Notes: generated by a model not told the origin, from the sequence alone. A stretch of DNA of 64,000 nucleotides from Marinimicrobium locisalis (GCF_039822625.1 NZ_JBDLLG010000002.1:186001-250000); one strand, 5' to 3'; counted from the stretch's first letter, positions 9,178 through 17,742 are shown. Numbers and translations: made by a program.

Positions 9178-9588
9178 CGAGAAGGCGCAATTGTCGTCAC
9201 CGGTAAAGGCAACAAAACCCGGCAGCCCCCCTCTTCGGCACCCCGGCACGCGCCGCGCTCAAGCGCTGGCTCCAGGAGCGCGCAACCGTCGCCCCGGCGG
9301 AGGAGTCCGCGCTGTTCATCAGCCAGCGCGGCAAACGCCTCACCCCACGCGCCGTGCAGCTGAGAATGCAGCAGCTCAGCATCAAACAGAACATGGACGA
9401 ACCCGTCCATCCCCACATGCTACGGCACTCCTTCGCCAGCCACATGCTGGAGTCCAGTGGCGACCTGCGACTGGTGCAGGAGCTATTGGGTCACGCGAAT
9501 ATTTCTACCACTCAGGTCTATACCCACCTGGATTTTCAGCATTTGGCGAAGGTGTATGATCAGGCGCATCCGCGTGCCGGCAAAAAAC
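9178..9588 (+). pseudogene. Broken copy of the xerC 3' half (copy 2)
   Basis: Sequence closely matching xerC from codon 164 (REGA..VTGKGNK) to near the end (QAHPRA) reappears here after the lipoprotein pair. It lacks the N-terminal domain and the first catalytic Arg. One base is missing in a C-run just after KTRQ (around 9228-9234), which shifts the frame. Restoring it would read LFGTPARAALKRWLQERA, different from the resident VGKPARAALKTWLQERA, whereas the last 200 bases are nearly identical. The fragment therefore seems to derive from a related but distinct xerC allele. The remaining HxxR, GH and Tyr motifs are intact. Confidence 0.85.
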
Positions 9589-9612
9589 CCGGCGAGAAGC
9601 ACAGAGCGGGCT

Positions 9613-12204
9613 TTATTGGGAAATGGCTACGACCTCGCCGGTCTCCTCGTCAATTAACTTGAGTGCTCCGAAGGTGCCGGCCAGCAAACGACTTCCCGAT
9701 AGTGGCTCAACTGATAGCTGATGGTCGTAGGTGTCATAGCTACAGGTAGACGTGTTCAAGTTGATTCGACTCACACGGTCGCCGACCAACAGCAGCTCAT
9801 TGAGCTCTGAGTCGAAACTTAGTCCCATAATCATGTCAGCAGGCTCCCCGCTTGAAAAGGAAGGCGCGCAGGCGGTTGCAATCTCAGTCCGGTTGCCCGT
9901 TTCTGTATCCACCTTGTGCACGTTTCCGTGGCCCTGGTTGCTGGCATAAAGGAGCTTGGTGTCAGGGTGGAAAACGAGCCCGTTGATGTTGAAGAAGGTC
10001 TGTCCATCCCCTTTAAATTCGCTGGATATCAGAGTAGTTTCTAATGTGTTTACGTTGAGCGCGACAACTTGCTCTTGCACTGCGTCAGAAATAAATAATG
10101 TTTCGCTTTCATGGTCGAATGCAATGGAGGAAATGGAGGAGAAAACCGCTCCTTGATTGATATCGCTTATTGCAAGGGTCGTTGTTCCATTTGTCGAAAG
10201 GTCAATGCGGTACACGGTATCATTAGTTGCGACGTACAGCGCATCGTTTGACGCATCTAGTTCAAGGCCCGCCACCGAGATATTGAACTGACTGTTTATG
10301 TCTCCAATTCGCCGACGGTTACCAGTGGCTAGATCAATTTCAAGAACCTTCTCAGCAGCATTTCCGCCATCGTCGATTACATAAGCATAAGTTTCGCCTT
10401 CATTTAGGACTACATCTCGAATGGCTACCATTTTAGGGCCTGTACCCATCTCGTTGCTGAGAGCGATAGTTCTTTCCCCGGTGTGCTGATCAATGGAAAT
10501 GATACTGTGATAGTCGCTATCACCAATAAGAAATCGATGATTAACGGAGTCCAGGTAGGTTGATCGCGGTTGAGAAAAATGTAACGGGTTATCGGACTCG
10601 ACTTCGCCGATGGTGCTGATACTTTGCTCGGCAATATTTATTCGATCTATCCCGTCGAAGGTGGTCAGGTAAACGAATTCTTTCGTTGATCCGTGTGCAA
10701 CATGCATTGTGAACGTTGTGTAGTTGTCAAACAGCGTTTCCATTGCCCCGTCGCTTTTGGATATGGATACTATTTTTTCATCGAAACTTGAGTAGCCGAT
10801 AAGAGCGTCTTTCCCGGATACAAAGTCAGAAACCAAAACCGAGGCTTCGTCGGTTTCGTAGAGAGTGCTCCAGGAGGAGTGCTTTTCCAGGGAGCGGTGG
10901 TAGATGACTGAGCGAATAGTATCTTCACTAGGTAGTCTGCGATTTACCAAGAAATAGAGTGAGTCGCCATTGGAATCGCACACTAATTGACTCTTGAAGC
11001 GTAAGTAATCCCGAGATTTTGAAAAATACCCTTCAAACGTTTCTTCGGCGTCCGCCCCGTTGTCGATTTTCAGTCGGTACAGCGCGTAGTGATCCTCGTT
11101 GGCATGCACTAAATAGTAGTAGCTGGAGGATGCGATATGAAGGCAGCCGCTAACTGGAGGAAACTGTGGCTCCAGGTGCACACGCTGTTGCTTTGAATTC
11201 AGATTAAAGTCAACCATGGCATTCGAAGCGAAACCATACAACGTCTGAGTGGCGGGGTTGAAGTCGAACGTTGTGGTTACCTGTCTCCAATTGACAGATA
11301 CTTGATCGGCTGCTGACGCTGTTTCGCCACTTTTGTCAGTGACTTCGACATTAATGGTATTGGTGCCGACCGTCAGTGGGAGCGTGATTTCCCAATAAGC
11401 CTCGACGCTGCCCGTCGACGTCGTGGTTGTCTGGCTGTTTGTGGCCACTAAACGCCGGCGAGGCCAGAACGGCCCGGGTGAGCTTACGGTTTGTGTTGTC
11501 GCGCTCGATGTATTGTAGGAGAGCGTTGCCGGCCGATCATTGACTTGGACACTCTCAATCCCCGATTCATCGTAGGCGACTCCGCGTATGGTGATTTCGC
11601 GTTTATCAGTGGTCGATCTCTCCGAGGGAAAGAGTATCGTAGCGCGAGGAGCCTTTCCATCGGCGTCAATGCTCGAGCTAGAGTGGCTTGAGGACTCACT
11701 GCTAGCGCTGGAACGGGAGTCGCTGCTGCTTGAGGATTCGCTACTGGCGCTGGAATTAGAGCCACTATTGTTTGAGGACTCACTGCTAGCGCTCGAATGA
11801 GGGGCGCTGTAGCTTGAGGTACTCGAGGCTCCATTGTTTGAGCTAGATTCAGAGCTGGTAGTCTTTGAACTTGAGTGATTGGGCAGTGGGTAATTCGAAC
11901 TCGCGGTGGCGCTGCTTGAGGCCCGGCTCGACTGTTCGCCATCAATATTGGTGTCAGGTTTGCTGGACGCCCCGCTGCTGGCGCTTGAATGGTTGCTGGA
12001 ATGCGAGCTCGATTCGTGGGAGGTACTGGTTTGCGAGCTTGATGATGAGGTATTGGAGCGTGTAGACGATACCTCGCTGCTCGAGTTTTCGCGTTGAGCC
12101 GCGCTGGATCGAGCATCGTTTTCCGGACCACCGCCCGAGCCACCACCGCATGCAGTGAGAATTACTGTGAGAGATATAAGGGGAAGTACTTTGCGTACCT
12201 GCAT
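9613..12204 (-). CDS. Polyserine lipoprotein with Ig-like and beta-propeller domains
   Basis: The product has 863 residues. A lipoprotein signal (LTAC, Cys19) is followed by a very long Ser-rich linker (about 30-180), an Ig-like domain of the kind with ATILFPS...GVAYDESGIESVQVN (about 186-300), and a C-terminal repeat domain. That last part has recurring blocks such as LYVATNDTVYRIDLSTNG, LFISDAVQEQVVALNVNT and LYASNQGHGNVHKVDTETG, as in NHL/YVTN-type six- or seven-bladed propellers. It is probably displayed on the outer surface; its ligand is unknown. I chose the ATG at 12204, with AGGGA upstream, because it begins the signal peptide. Lower GC than the core genes suggests transfer. Confidence 0.8.
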   Translation of the reverse strand: MQVRKVLPLISLTVILTACGGGSGGGPENDARSSAAQRENSSSEVSSTRSNTSSSSSQTSTSHESSSHSSNHSSASSGASSKPDTNIDGEQSSRASSSATASSNYPLPNHSSSKTTSSESSSNNGASSTSSYSAPHSSASSESSNNSGSNSSASSESSSSSDSRSSASSESSSHSSSSIDADGKAPRATILFPSERSTTDKREITIRGVAYDESGIESVQVNDRPATLSYNTSSATTQTVSSPGPFWPRRRLVATNSQTTTTSTGSVEAYWEITLPLTVGTNTINVEVTDKSGETASAADQVSVNWRQVTTTFDFNPATQTLYGFASNAMVDFNLNSKQQRVHLEPQFPPVSGCLHIASSSYYYLVHANEDHYALYRLKIDNGADAEETFEGYFSKSRDYLRFKSQLVCDSNGDSLYFLVNRRLPSEDTIRSVIYHRSLEKHSSWSTLYETDEASVLVSDFVSGKDALIGYSSFDEKIVSISKSDGAMETLFDNYTTFTMHVAHGSTKEFVYLTTFDGIDRINIAEQSISTIGEVESDNPLHFSQPRSTYLDSVNHRFLIGDSDYHSIISIDQHTGERTIALSNEMGTGPKMVAIRDVVLNEGETYAYVIDDGGNAAEKVLEIDLATGNRRRIGDINSQFNISVAGLELDASNDALYVATNDTVYRIDLSTNGTTTLAISDINQGAVFSSISSIAFDHESETLFISDAVQEQVVALNVNTLETTLISSEFKGDGQTFFNINGLVFHPDTKLLYASNQGHGNVHKVDTETGNRTEIATACAPSFSSGEPADMIMGLSFDSELNELLLVGDRVSRINLNTSTCSYDTYDHQLSVEPLSGSRLLAGTFGALKLIDEETGEVVAISQ
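11671..11796 (-). repeat. Three tandem 42-bp repeats in the polyserine linker
   Basis: Three copies of a 42-base unit encode the 14-residue units SSASSESSNNSGSN, SSASSESSSSSDSR and SSASSESSSHSSSS. The plus-strand core GAGGACTCACTGCTAGCGCT is identical at 11690 and 11774, with a diverged copy at 11732. The repeat is a likely site of length variation of the linker by slippage. Confidence 0.8.
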
Positions 12205-12423
12205 AGAAATAGTCCCTGTTGGCCTGCGAAGCTGATTATTATTAATTGCGTCGTGAGAGCTCGGAGCACTCTTAAATGCTAAAACTACCATAATATCAAA
12301 CAAGCTTCAGCCTAACGGCGTTTTTCTTTTATAACAATTTGAAATAAATGTCGCCGTTATAACCTTCGATAGTTGGCATGATCGTGGTTCTCTAAGAAAA
12401 TTTGAATAGCGATCTCACTCATC

Positions 12424-12477
12424 CCCCAAGCCCATATATCACCACCGTTGCCCTGGCCCCGGTCAGCGCACACGCCC
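12424..12477 (-). repeat. Copy of the exoD 3' end
   Basis: This 54-base stretch aligns with 12854-12907, the last codons of exoD, with roughly ten mismatches and no gaps. Shared blocks include ATCACCACCG and CCGGTCAGCG. It runs directly into the third xerC remnant at a short shared CAGCG..ACGCC sequence. Confidence 0.75.
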
Positions 12478-12700
12478 CACCGCGCCGTGCAATTGAAAAT
12501 ACAGCAGCTTAGCCTCAAACAGAAAATGGACGAACCCGTTCGTCTCCACATGTTCCGCCACTTATTGGCCAGCCATCTGCTCGAATCCAGTAGTGACTTA
12601 CGGCTGGTGCAGGAGCTGCTGGGCCAAGCCAACATCTCCACCGCCCAGGTGCATACCCATGTGGATTTTCAGCATTTGGCTAAGGTGTATGAATCTGGCT
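12471..12700 (+). pseudogene. Degenerate copy of the xerC 3' end (copy 3)
   Basis: Translation gives HRAVQLKIQQLSLKQKMDEP, then HMFRHLLASH, LLGQANISTAQVHTH and VDFQHLAKVY. It is clearly the last part of XerC from about residue 220, but more diverged than copy 2. The catalytic His of LLGH is Gln and the nucleophilic Tyr of QVYTH is His, so even an expressed product could not recombine DNA. After KVY the similarity stops. Confidence 0.85.
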
Positions 12701-12849
12701 ATGCCCTCCAACGTCTCGCCGAGCTTAGAGATTCCTCAGAGGAGCGACGGTGCATGGCGACGCACAGAAGTCTCCTTGATTAATATCGCTCGGACCGCTC
12801 CCGGTACTAACGTTACCTGGACGTTGATACGAAACCAAGGACCCTTCAA

Positions 12850-13449
12850 CTAGCCCCAAATCCCATAAATCACCACCGTCGCGCTGGCTCCGGTCAGCGT
12901 GAACGCGATCAGGGCCAAGACCCCATCCCGCGCAATAAGCGCTAGCCCGAAACAGGTCAGCACCGCCCCCGCTAAGTTGGCGCTGAAGGGAATAAACTCC
13001 ATTGGCGGCATCATCAGGGCGATGGCCATGCTCGCCAGGGCTACGCAGCGGGTGGGGATGTAGCCGCGAATCAGAAACGTCAGCCTCGGTTTTACGAGCC
13101 GGTCAATAAAGCGGGCGGGTTTGCGTGACAGTTTAATGGCCTTGTTCAGGCTGCGGGTTTTAACGTAGCGCCTGAGCATCCATTGGGGCAGCCAAAAGTG
13201 CTCTCGGTGCAGCATCAGCTGTATGGAAAACATAAATACCATGAGGGCGCACAGGGTGGGCACTCCCGGAATGTCGCCGATGATGGGTGCCAATACGATT
13301 AGGCCCACCAGCAGCAGCGCCGGCCCGAAGGAGCGTTGGCCAACGGCATCGAGTATGGCGTCTACCGTGACGGCGTCGCGGTCTTGGCCCGCCTCGGCGA
13401 TGCGGTCCATTACCTCTTCCAGTGTGGGAACGTGTTCTTCACTCTCCAA
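12850..13449 (-). CDS. ExoD family membrane protein
   Basis: This 199-residue protein matches the ExoD family (exopolysaccharide synthesis, ExoD): a cytosolic start TLEEVMDRIAEAG, then hydrophobic segments such as ALLLVGLIVLAPIIGDIPG, the VFMFSIQLMLHREHFWLPQ motif, and two or three further C-terminal segments. The molecular function is unknown; the name comes from rhizobial mutants. A TTG start at 13449 is supported by GGAGG nine bases upstream. It runs convergently toward xerC and the accessory block, and its last 54 bases are duplicated at 12424. Confidence 0.88.
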   Translation of the reverse strand: MESEEHVPTLEEVMDRIAEAGQDRDAVTVDAILDAVGQRSFGPALLLVGLIVLAPIIGDIPGVPTLCALMVFMFSIQLMLHREHFWLPQWMLRRYVKTRSLNKAIKLSRKPARFIDRLVKPRLTFLIRGYIPTRCVALASMAIALMMPPMEFIPFSANLAGAVLTCFGLALIARDGVLALIAFTLTGASATVVIYGIWG

Positions 13450-13653
13450 TTGCTTGAACCTCCGCTGTGGGGTGTTAGCCTGTACTTAATCATACACATC
13501 GTGCCTGACAGCCACTATCGCTAAAGGTTCTGGCGCATTATTCTCTACTAGAACTTTAACGGGCCTTTTGGTGTCGTTTGAGTTGATAGTGGCCGGTGGT
13601 CGCGGCCGGACTCTCTGGCTATGCTGTATAGATCCAATCAGAGGAGTTGACTC

Positions 13654-14007
13654 ATGCATTACGCCATTTCCACTACCTGGGGCCCGACGGACACGACTCG
13701 GGCGGCCATCCCCTTTATTTTTGCCGCCACGGCGCTGGAAGCCGGGGATTCGGTGACCGTGATGCTGTTTCACGATGCGGTTTCCCTCGCGGTGCCCGGT
13801 GTTTATGAAAATGTGGTGCCCTGTGGGCCGCCGGCGAAATTCTCCGAAGTGTTTGCCCATCCCAACGCGGACATTATTGTCTGCAAGCCCTGTGCGGAGG
13901 TGCGCAGCATCCACGCGGAGAACCTGCGCGAGCCCAGCCGCATGGGCGGAATGGGCGAGTTTTACCAGAAAGTGGCCCAGAGCGACTGCAAAGCGGTGGC
14001 CTTCTAG
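13654..14007 (+). CDS. DsrE family protein
   Basis: This 117-residue protein has the DsrE/DsrF fold pattern: a strand at the start, AAIPFIFAATALEAGDSVTVMLFHDAVSLA, then two conserved-looking cysteines in VCKPCAEVR. DsrE-like proteins form small oligomers and often handle sulfur or act as predicted peroxiredoxin-like carriers. The CxxC-like KPCAE site could carry sulfane sulfur, which is inference. A GAGGAG site precedes the ATG. It lies four bases before the TVP38/TMEM64 gene. Confidence 0.8.
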   Translation: MHYAISTTWGPTDTTRAAIPFIFAATALEAGDSVTVMLFHDAVSLAVPGVYENVVPCGPPAKFSEVFAHPNADIIVCKPCAEVRSIHAENLREPSRMGGMGEFYQKVAQSDCKAVAF

Positions 14008-14010
14008 CCC

Positions 14011-14784
14011 ATGGCGTTACCGGAATCCGATGAGACGGCGCCCATCAAAAGCTGGAAGCGCTCGCCGTTGGTGGGCATGCTGGCCAGCTTGGTGTTTGTG
14101 GCGTTGGTGCTGGTGGTGCTTTACAGCTTGGGTATTCACGAGGAGGTCGTGCACCTGCTGGAGTGGTTCGAGCGCCAGGGCGCCTGGGCGGGCTTGTTGT
14201 TCATTTTAATCATGGCGGTGGTCATGGTCCTGCTCTTGCCCGGGGTTTTATTCACAACGGGGGCCGGCTTTGTGTTCGGGTTGTTCGAAGGCACGGTTTA
14301 CGTGGTGGCCGGCACGGTGCTGGGCAGCGCGCTGGCTTTTCTGATCGCCCGTTATCTGTTTGGAACTCGGGCGCGAGCGTTCATTACCTCCCGCTCCAAG
14401 CTGAGCCTGGTCAATGAAGAGCTGGCGCCTCACGGCTGGAAAATCGTACTCCTGACGCGGTTGATTCCGTTCTTCCCCAGCAAGCTGTCTAACTACTTGT
14501 TTGGGCTGACCAGCTTTTCTTTTCGGGGGTTTGTCGCCGGTTGCAGCATCGGCTATATCCCCTTTTCCCTGCACAATGTTTACCTGGGCTCCCTGGCCGC
14601 GGACCTGACCACATTGGGGGTTCGTGAGTCCGGCCGCACGCCGCTGGAGTGGTCTATTTACGCCGCCGGCTTTATCGCCACGGTGGTGGCGGTGGTTTAT
14701 CTCAACGTGCTGGCGCGGCGTATTCTTCGTCAATACACCAATGATCGCGAGTCCGTGGACGAGGCGATTGAGGAGGTAACGTGA
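14011..14784 (+). CDS. TVP38/TMEM64 (DedA-like) membrane protein
   Basis: A 257-residue integral membrane protein with the VTT/DedA signature. It has an N-terminal membrane helix (about 25-45), a LLFILIMAVVMVLLLPGVLF segment, the reentrant-loop motif FTTGAGFVFGLFEG with GTVLGSALAFLIARYLFG, and RLIPFFPSKLSNYLFGLTSF near residue 160. Family members are linked to lipid flipping across the inner membrane. The stop overlaps the next gene by four bases, so the two are coupled. Confidence 0.9.
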   Translation: MALPESDETAPIKSWKRSPLVGMLASLVFVALVLVVLYSLGIHEEVVHLLEWFERQGAWAGLLFILIMAVVMVLLLPGVLFTTGAGFVFGLFEGTVYVVAGTVLGSALAFLIARYLFGTRARAFITSRSKLSLVNEELAPHGWKIVLLTRLIPFFPSKLSNYLFGLTSFSFRGFVAGCSIGYIPFSLHNVYLGSLAADLTTLGVRESGRTPLEWSIYAAGFIATVVAVVYLNVLARRILRQYTNDRESVDEAIEEVT

Positions 14785-17012
14785 GTTGGATGAAGTGGCT
14801 TCCCTGGCGCTATCTGGTAAAACAGGCGGCGCGCAAGCACGGGTTTTTGGACCCGATTGCGTTGCTCGGAAGGGTACACAGCTTTGCCCAGCCCTCGGAA
14901 GTGGGCGAGCCCATTGAGCTGCTGCGCGCCGGGGTGGTGTTTCACGCTCGCGGGCTGATCAACAGTCGGGTGATTCAGCACAACCTGGACTGGGTCTGGC
15001 CTTTTTGGATCGAACGTCAGTTTAACCCCCTCGACCCGGCCTTTATTCCCCGCGCCTTCTCGATTACCCACATCAACCTCAGTCATCGCAACTGGACCGC
15101 CGTGGGCCACCCGGATGTGGACGAGTTGCCGATCGTGGACCCCCGTGGGCTGCTCACCCCCTTCTTTGACGGCTGGTCGCTCGACGGTTGGTTGCTGGCG
15201 GACGATGGCCGCTGCCTGTTGCCCTCGCGGGCCGAGTGGGCCAAGCAGCGTCAGCAGCTTGAATCCGGCCAGAGCGTGATTACCGAATGCCGGCATGAGG
15301 GCCTGTACCTCAAAACGGAAGCCTGGGTGGAGCTGGACCAGGGCAAGCCGGTGTGCAAGTTTCGGCTGAATGCCAAGGCCGACGCGGACGCCTCGCTGGT
15401 GTTGTCCTTGCGGCCCAGTAACCCGGAGGGTGTCGCGTTCATTAACCAGGTCAAACTCTCGGACGATCGACAAAGCTGGCTGGTGGATGACAGCCGCGCC
15501 GTGAGCTTCAGTGAAACGGCAAAACGACACCATGTGTCCGATTATCGCCAGGGGGATGTGCATATCCACCTGACAGAGCGAGAGGACCAGACCGAGGGCC
15601 ACTGTGATGTCGGCATGGTAACCGCCGCCGCCCTATTCCCGGTCAGTGCCGGGGAGGAGCGGGAGATGACCGCGACCATTCCGCTGGAGGACACCGTTGC
15701 CCGGCTGCCGGCGGATGCCTGGGAAACCGAACGCAAACATGCCCGCCTGGAGTGCCCGGAGCCGCGCTATACCGAGCTGTACGAGGCAGCGGTCGCCTCG
15801 TTGGTGTTGCACTCGCCGGACGATGTCTACCCGGGCCCGTTTACCTACAAGCGGTTCTGGTTTCGGGATGCCGCCTTTATCATCGACTCCCTGCTGAGTG
15901 TTGGGCTTACCCAGCGGGCGGAGCGGGCGCTCTCGCGTTTCCCTGCCCGGCAGACGCTCGGGGGTTACTTCCGCTCCCAAGAAGGTGAGTGGGATGCCAA
16001 CGGCGAGGTGCTCTGGGTGCTCCAGCGTTACTGCCAGTTGACCGGCCGCTCCCCCGACGCCGAATGGTGGAGCCCCATTGTCAAAGGGGCGCGCTGGATT
16101 CCGCGCAAGCGCCTGTCGGATGACCTGGACGAGCCCCACGCGGGCCTTCTGCCGGCCGGCTTTAGCGCCGAGCACCTGGGCCCCAATGACTATTACTATT
16201 GGGATGACTTCTGGGGCGTCGCCGGCCTTAAGGCAGCGGCTGAACTCCTAAAAGAGGAAGACCCGAAAGCCAGCGCCGAATTTGCCGAGGAGGCGGAAAA
16301 GTTTCAGGCGGCCATTGACCGCACGCTGGCGCATTGCGAGCAACGCTTGAAGCGCCCCGCCATACCGGCCTCGCCCCACCGGCGGATGGACGCCGGGGCT
16401 ATCGGCTCGCTCGCCACGGGTTACCCCACCCGCCTGTCCGAGCCCAGAGACCCGCGTCTGCTGGATACGGTGGAGTTTCTGCTCGAGCGGTGCTTTGTCA
16501 AAGGCGCCTTCTATCAGGATATGATCCACTCGGGGTTGAACGCCTATCTCACGCTGCACGTGGCGCAAGTGTTGCTGCGGGCCGATGACCCCCGCTATCT
16601 GGAGCTGGTGGATACCGTGGCCGAGCTGGCCACCTCCACCGGTCAGTGGCCCGAGGCTATCCACCCGGCCACGGGTGGCGGCTGCATGGGCGACGGCCAT
16701 CACGTCTGGGCCGCGGCCGAATGGGCCCTGATGATTCGAAACTGGTTTGTGCGCGAGGAAGGCGACGGGCTGATTCTGGCCAGTGGTGTTCCCCAGCGCT
16801 GGCTCGACAGCCGCCAGCCGGTGCGCTTTGGCCCGGCCCCCACCCCTTACGGTGCGGTGACGGTGACCGTACAAAAAAGCGACACCGGGGTGACGGTAAG
16901 CTGGGAGGCCGACTGGCGCACCGCGCCGGCGACTCTGGAGGTGCATGTGCCGGGGTATGAGCCGCAAAGCGTAGAGACCGAACAGGCCTCTGTCCTTCTG
17001 AAAGAGGCCTGA
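14781..17012 (+). CDS. Amylo-alpha-1,6-glucosidase-like six-hairpin glycosidase
   Basis: The 743-residue product has no signal peptide. The N-terminal half is beta-rich. From about residue 345 an (alpha/alpha)6 toroid begins with RFWFRDAAFIIDSLLSVG, followed by SQEGEWDANGEVLWVLQRY, YYYWDDFWGVAGL and GQWPEAIHPATGGGCMGDGH. This resembles glycogen debranching-type or related GH families with acidic residues in the EWDANG and PEAIHP motifs. Substrate is unknown. The ATG overlaps the end of the TVP38/TMEM64 gene. A strong terminator follows 40 bases after the stop. Confidence 0.7.
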   Translation: MSWMKWLPWRYLVKQAARKHGFLDPIALLGRVHSFAQPSEVGEPIELLRAGVVFHARGLINSRVIQHNLDWVWPFWIERQFNPLDPAFIPRAFSITHINLSHRNWTAVGHPDVDELPIVDPRGLLTPFFDGWSLDGWLLADDGRCLLPSRAEWAKQRQQLESGQSVITECRHEGLYLKTEAWVELDQGKPVCKFRLNAKADADASLVLSLRPSNPEGVAFINQVKLSDDRQSWLVDDSRAVSFSETAKRHHVSDYRQGDVHIHLTEREDQTEGHCDVGMVTAAALFPVSAGEEREMTATIPLEDTVARLPADAWETERKHARLECPEPRYTELYEAAVASLVLHSPDDVYPGPFTYKRFWFRDAAFIIDSLLSVGLTQRAERALSRFPARQTLGGYFRSQEGEWDANGEVLWVLQRYCQLTGRSPDAEWWSPIVKGARWIPRKRLSDDLDEPHAGLLPAGFSAEHLGPNDYYYWDDFWGVAGLKAAAELLKEEDPKASAEFAEEAEKFQAAIDRTLAHCEQRLKRPAIPASPHRRMDAGAIGSLATGYPTRLSEPRDPRLLDTVEFLLERCFVKGAFYQDMIHSGLNAYLTLHVAQVLLRADDPRYLELVDTVAELATSTGQWPEAIHPATGGGCMGDGHHVWAAAEWALMIRNWFVREEGDGLILASGVPQRWLDSRQPVRFGPAPTPYGAVTVTVQKSDTGVTVSWEADWRTAPATLEVHVPGYEPQSVETEQASVLLKEA

Positions 17013-17052
17013 GCCGGCCTGCCTCTTGTGGGGGGGTAGCTGTGTGCCAAAC

Positions 17053-17084
17053 AAAAAAAAGCCCGCAATTCCTTGCGGGCTTTT
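17053..17084. terminator. Bidirectional rho-independent terminator
   Basis: The stem GCCCGCAA (17061-17068) and TTGCGGGC (17073-17080) encloses a TTCC loop, with an A-run before and TTTT after. It can end transcription of the glycosidase gene on the plus strand and of the PEP-CTERM gene on the minus strand. Confidence 0.92.
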
Positions 17085-17142
17085 CTCGTAAAGTGGCATC
17101 CTCCTTAATTTGGGTAATTCCTCCTTGCCTGATTCGCAGTCC

Positions 17143-17742
17143 TTAGCGGGCTACCCGGCGCCGGGCCATTCCCAAGCCAATCAATCCCAAACCCATCAGT
17201 ATCAAAGCACTGGACTCCGGTACATCGGTCATCACTTTTCCGAACAGGGCAACGTGTGAAATGCTGCCTCCATCGGTGTAGAAGTTGTTCAACTCAATGC
17301 TATCGACTCCATTCCAGCCCGAGACTTCCAGGTCAAACAGATACTGGGGCTTATTCCCGTTTTTGACCAGCAGGTAGCACGCCGGGCATACCATGGAAGT
17401 GCCGCCGACGTACTCTATGCGGCCATTGTTGAAGTCCATGTCGGTCCCGTTACTCCAGAATTGGGTCTCGTAAGCGGATGTGAATGCCTCAACACCGTCC
17501 TCTGAGTAAGGTTTCCTGCCGGGCGTCTCTGCCTTGTAGTACTTCTCTATATCGTAACTTAACCCGAAAATCTCCTTTACATCCTCAGCCTTGAGGGCCT
17601 TAAAAGGAGGCTCAGCCGCTTGGTTGTGGATCTTCTGAGCGCCTTCCGGAGACAGCGTAATAACGCCAGCAGTGGCTGGAGCGGCGACCGAAAACACCAA
17701 AACGGCCAAAATGGACTGGATTCCCTGTACTGAAATTTTCAT
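17143..17742 (-). CDS. PEP-CTERM sorting domain protein
   Basis: An exported protein of 199 residues. It has an N-terminal signal peptide (to about residue 25, ending ATAG) and a classic C-terminal sorting signal: VPESS, a hydrophobic helix ALILMGLGLIGLGMA, and RRRVAR. Such proteins are processed by an exosortase and linked to exopolysaccharide. The middle part is unknown; it contains a VCPAC motif that may form a disulfide and a strand-rich segment before the sorting signal. I chose the ATG at 17742; a GTG at 17757 is also possible. No exosortase gene is in the window. Confidence 0.82.
   Translation of the reverse strand: MKISVQGIQSILAVLVFSVAAPATAGVITLSPEGAQKIHNQAAEPPFKALKAEDVKEIFGLSYDIEKYYKAETPGRKPYSEDGVEAFTSAYETQFWSNGTDMDFNNGRIEYVGGTSMVCPACYLLVKNGNKPQYLFDLEVSGWNGVDSIELNNFYTDGGSISHVALFGKVMTDVPESSALILMGLGLIGLGMARRRVAR

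Larger units (their letters stand above)
12205..12849. other. Rearranged region with gene remnants, no intact gene
   Basis: No intact gene is visible. The left part (12205-12420) is the promoter side of the propeller gene. From 12424 the stretch contains a copy of the exoD 3' end fused to a third, degenerate xerC fragment. Bases 12700-12849 show no recognisable homology to anything else in the window. Confidence 0.6.

Noticed and set aside
6317..12700. Integron or intact integrative element at xerC
   Set aside because: xerC is the normal housekeeping copy in its conserved operon; the other copies are broken, and no integrase, relaxase or clear att repeats were seen.
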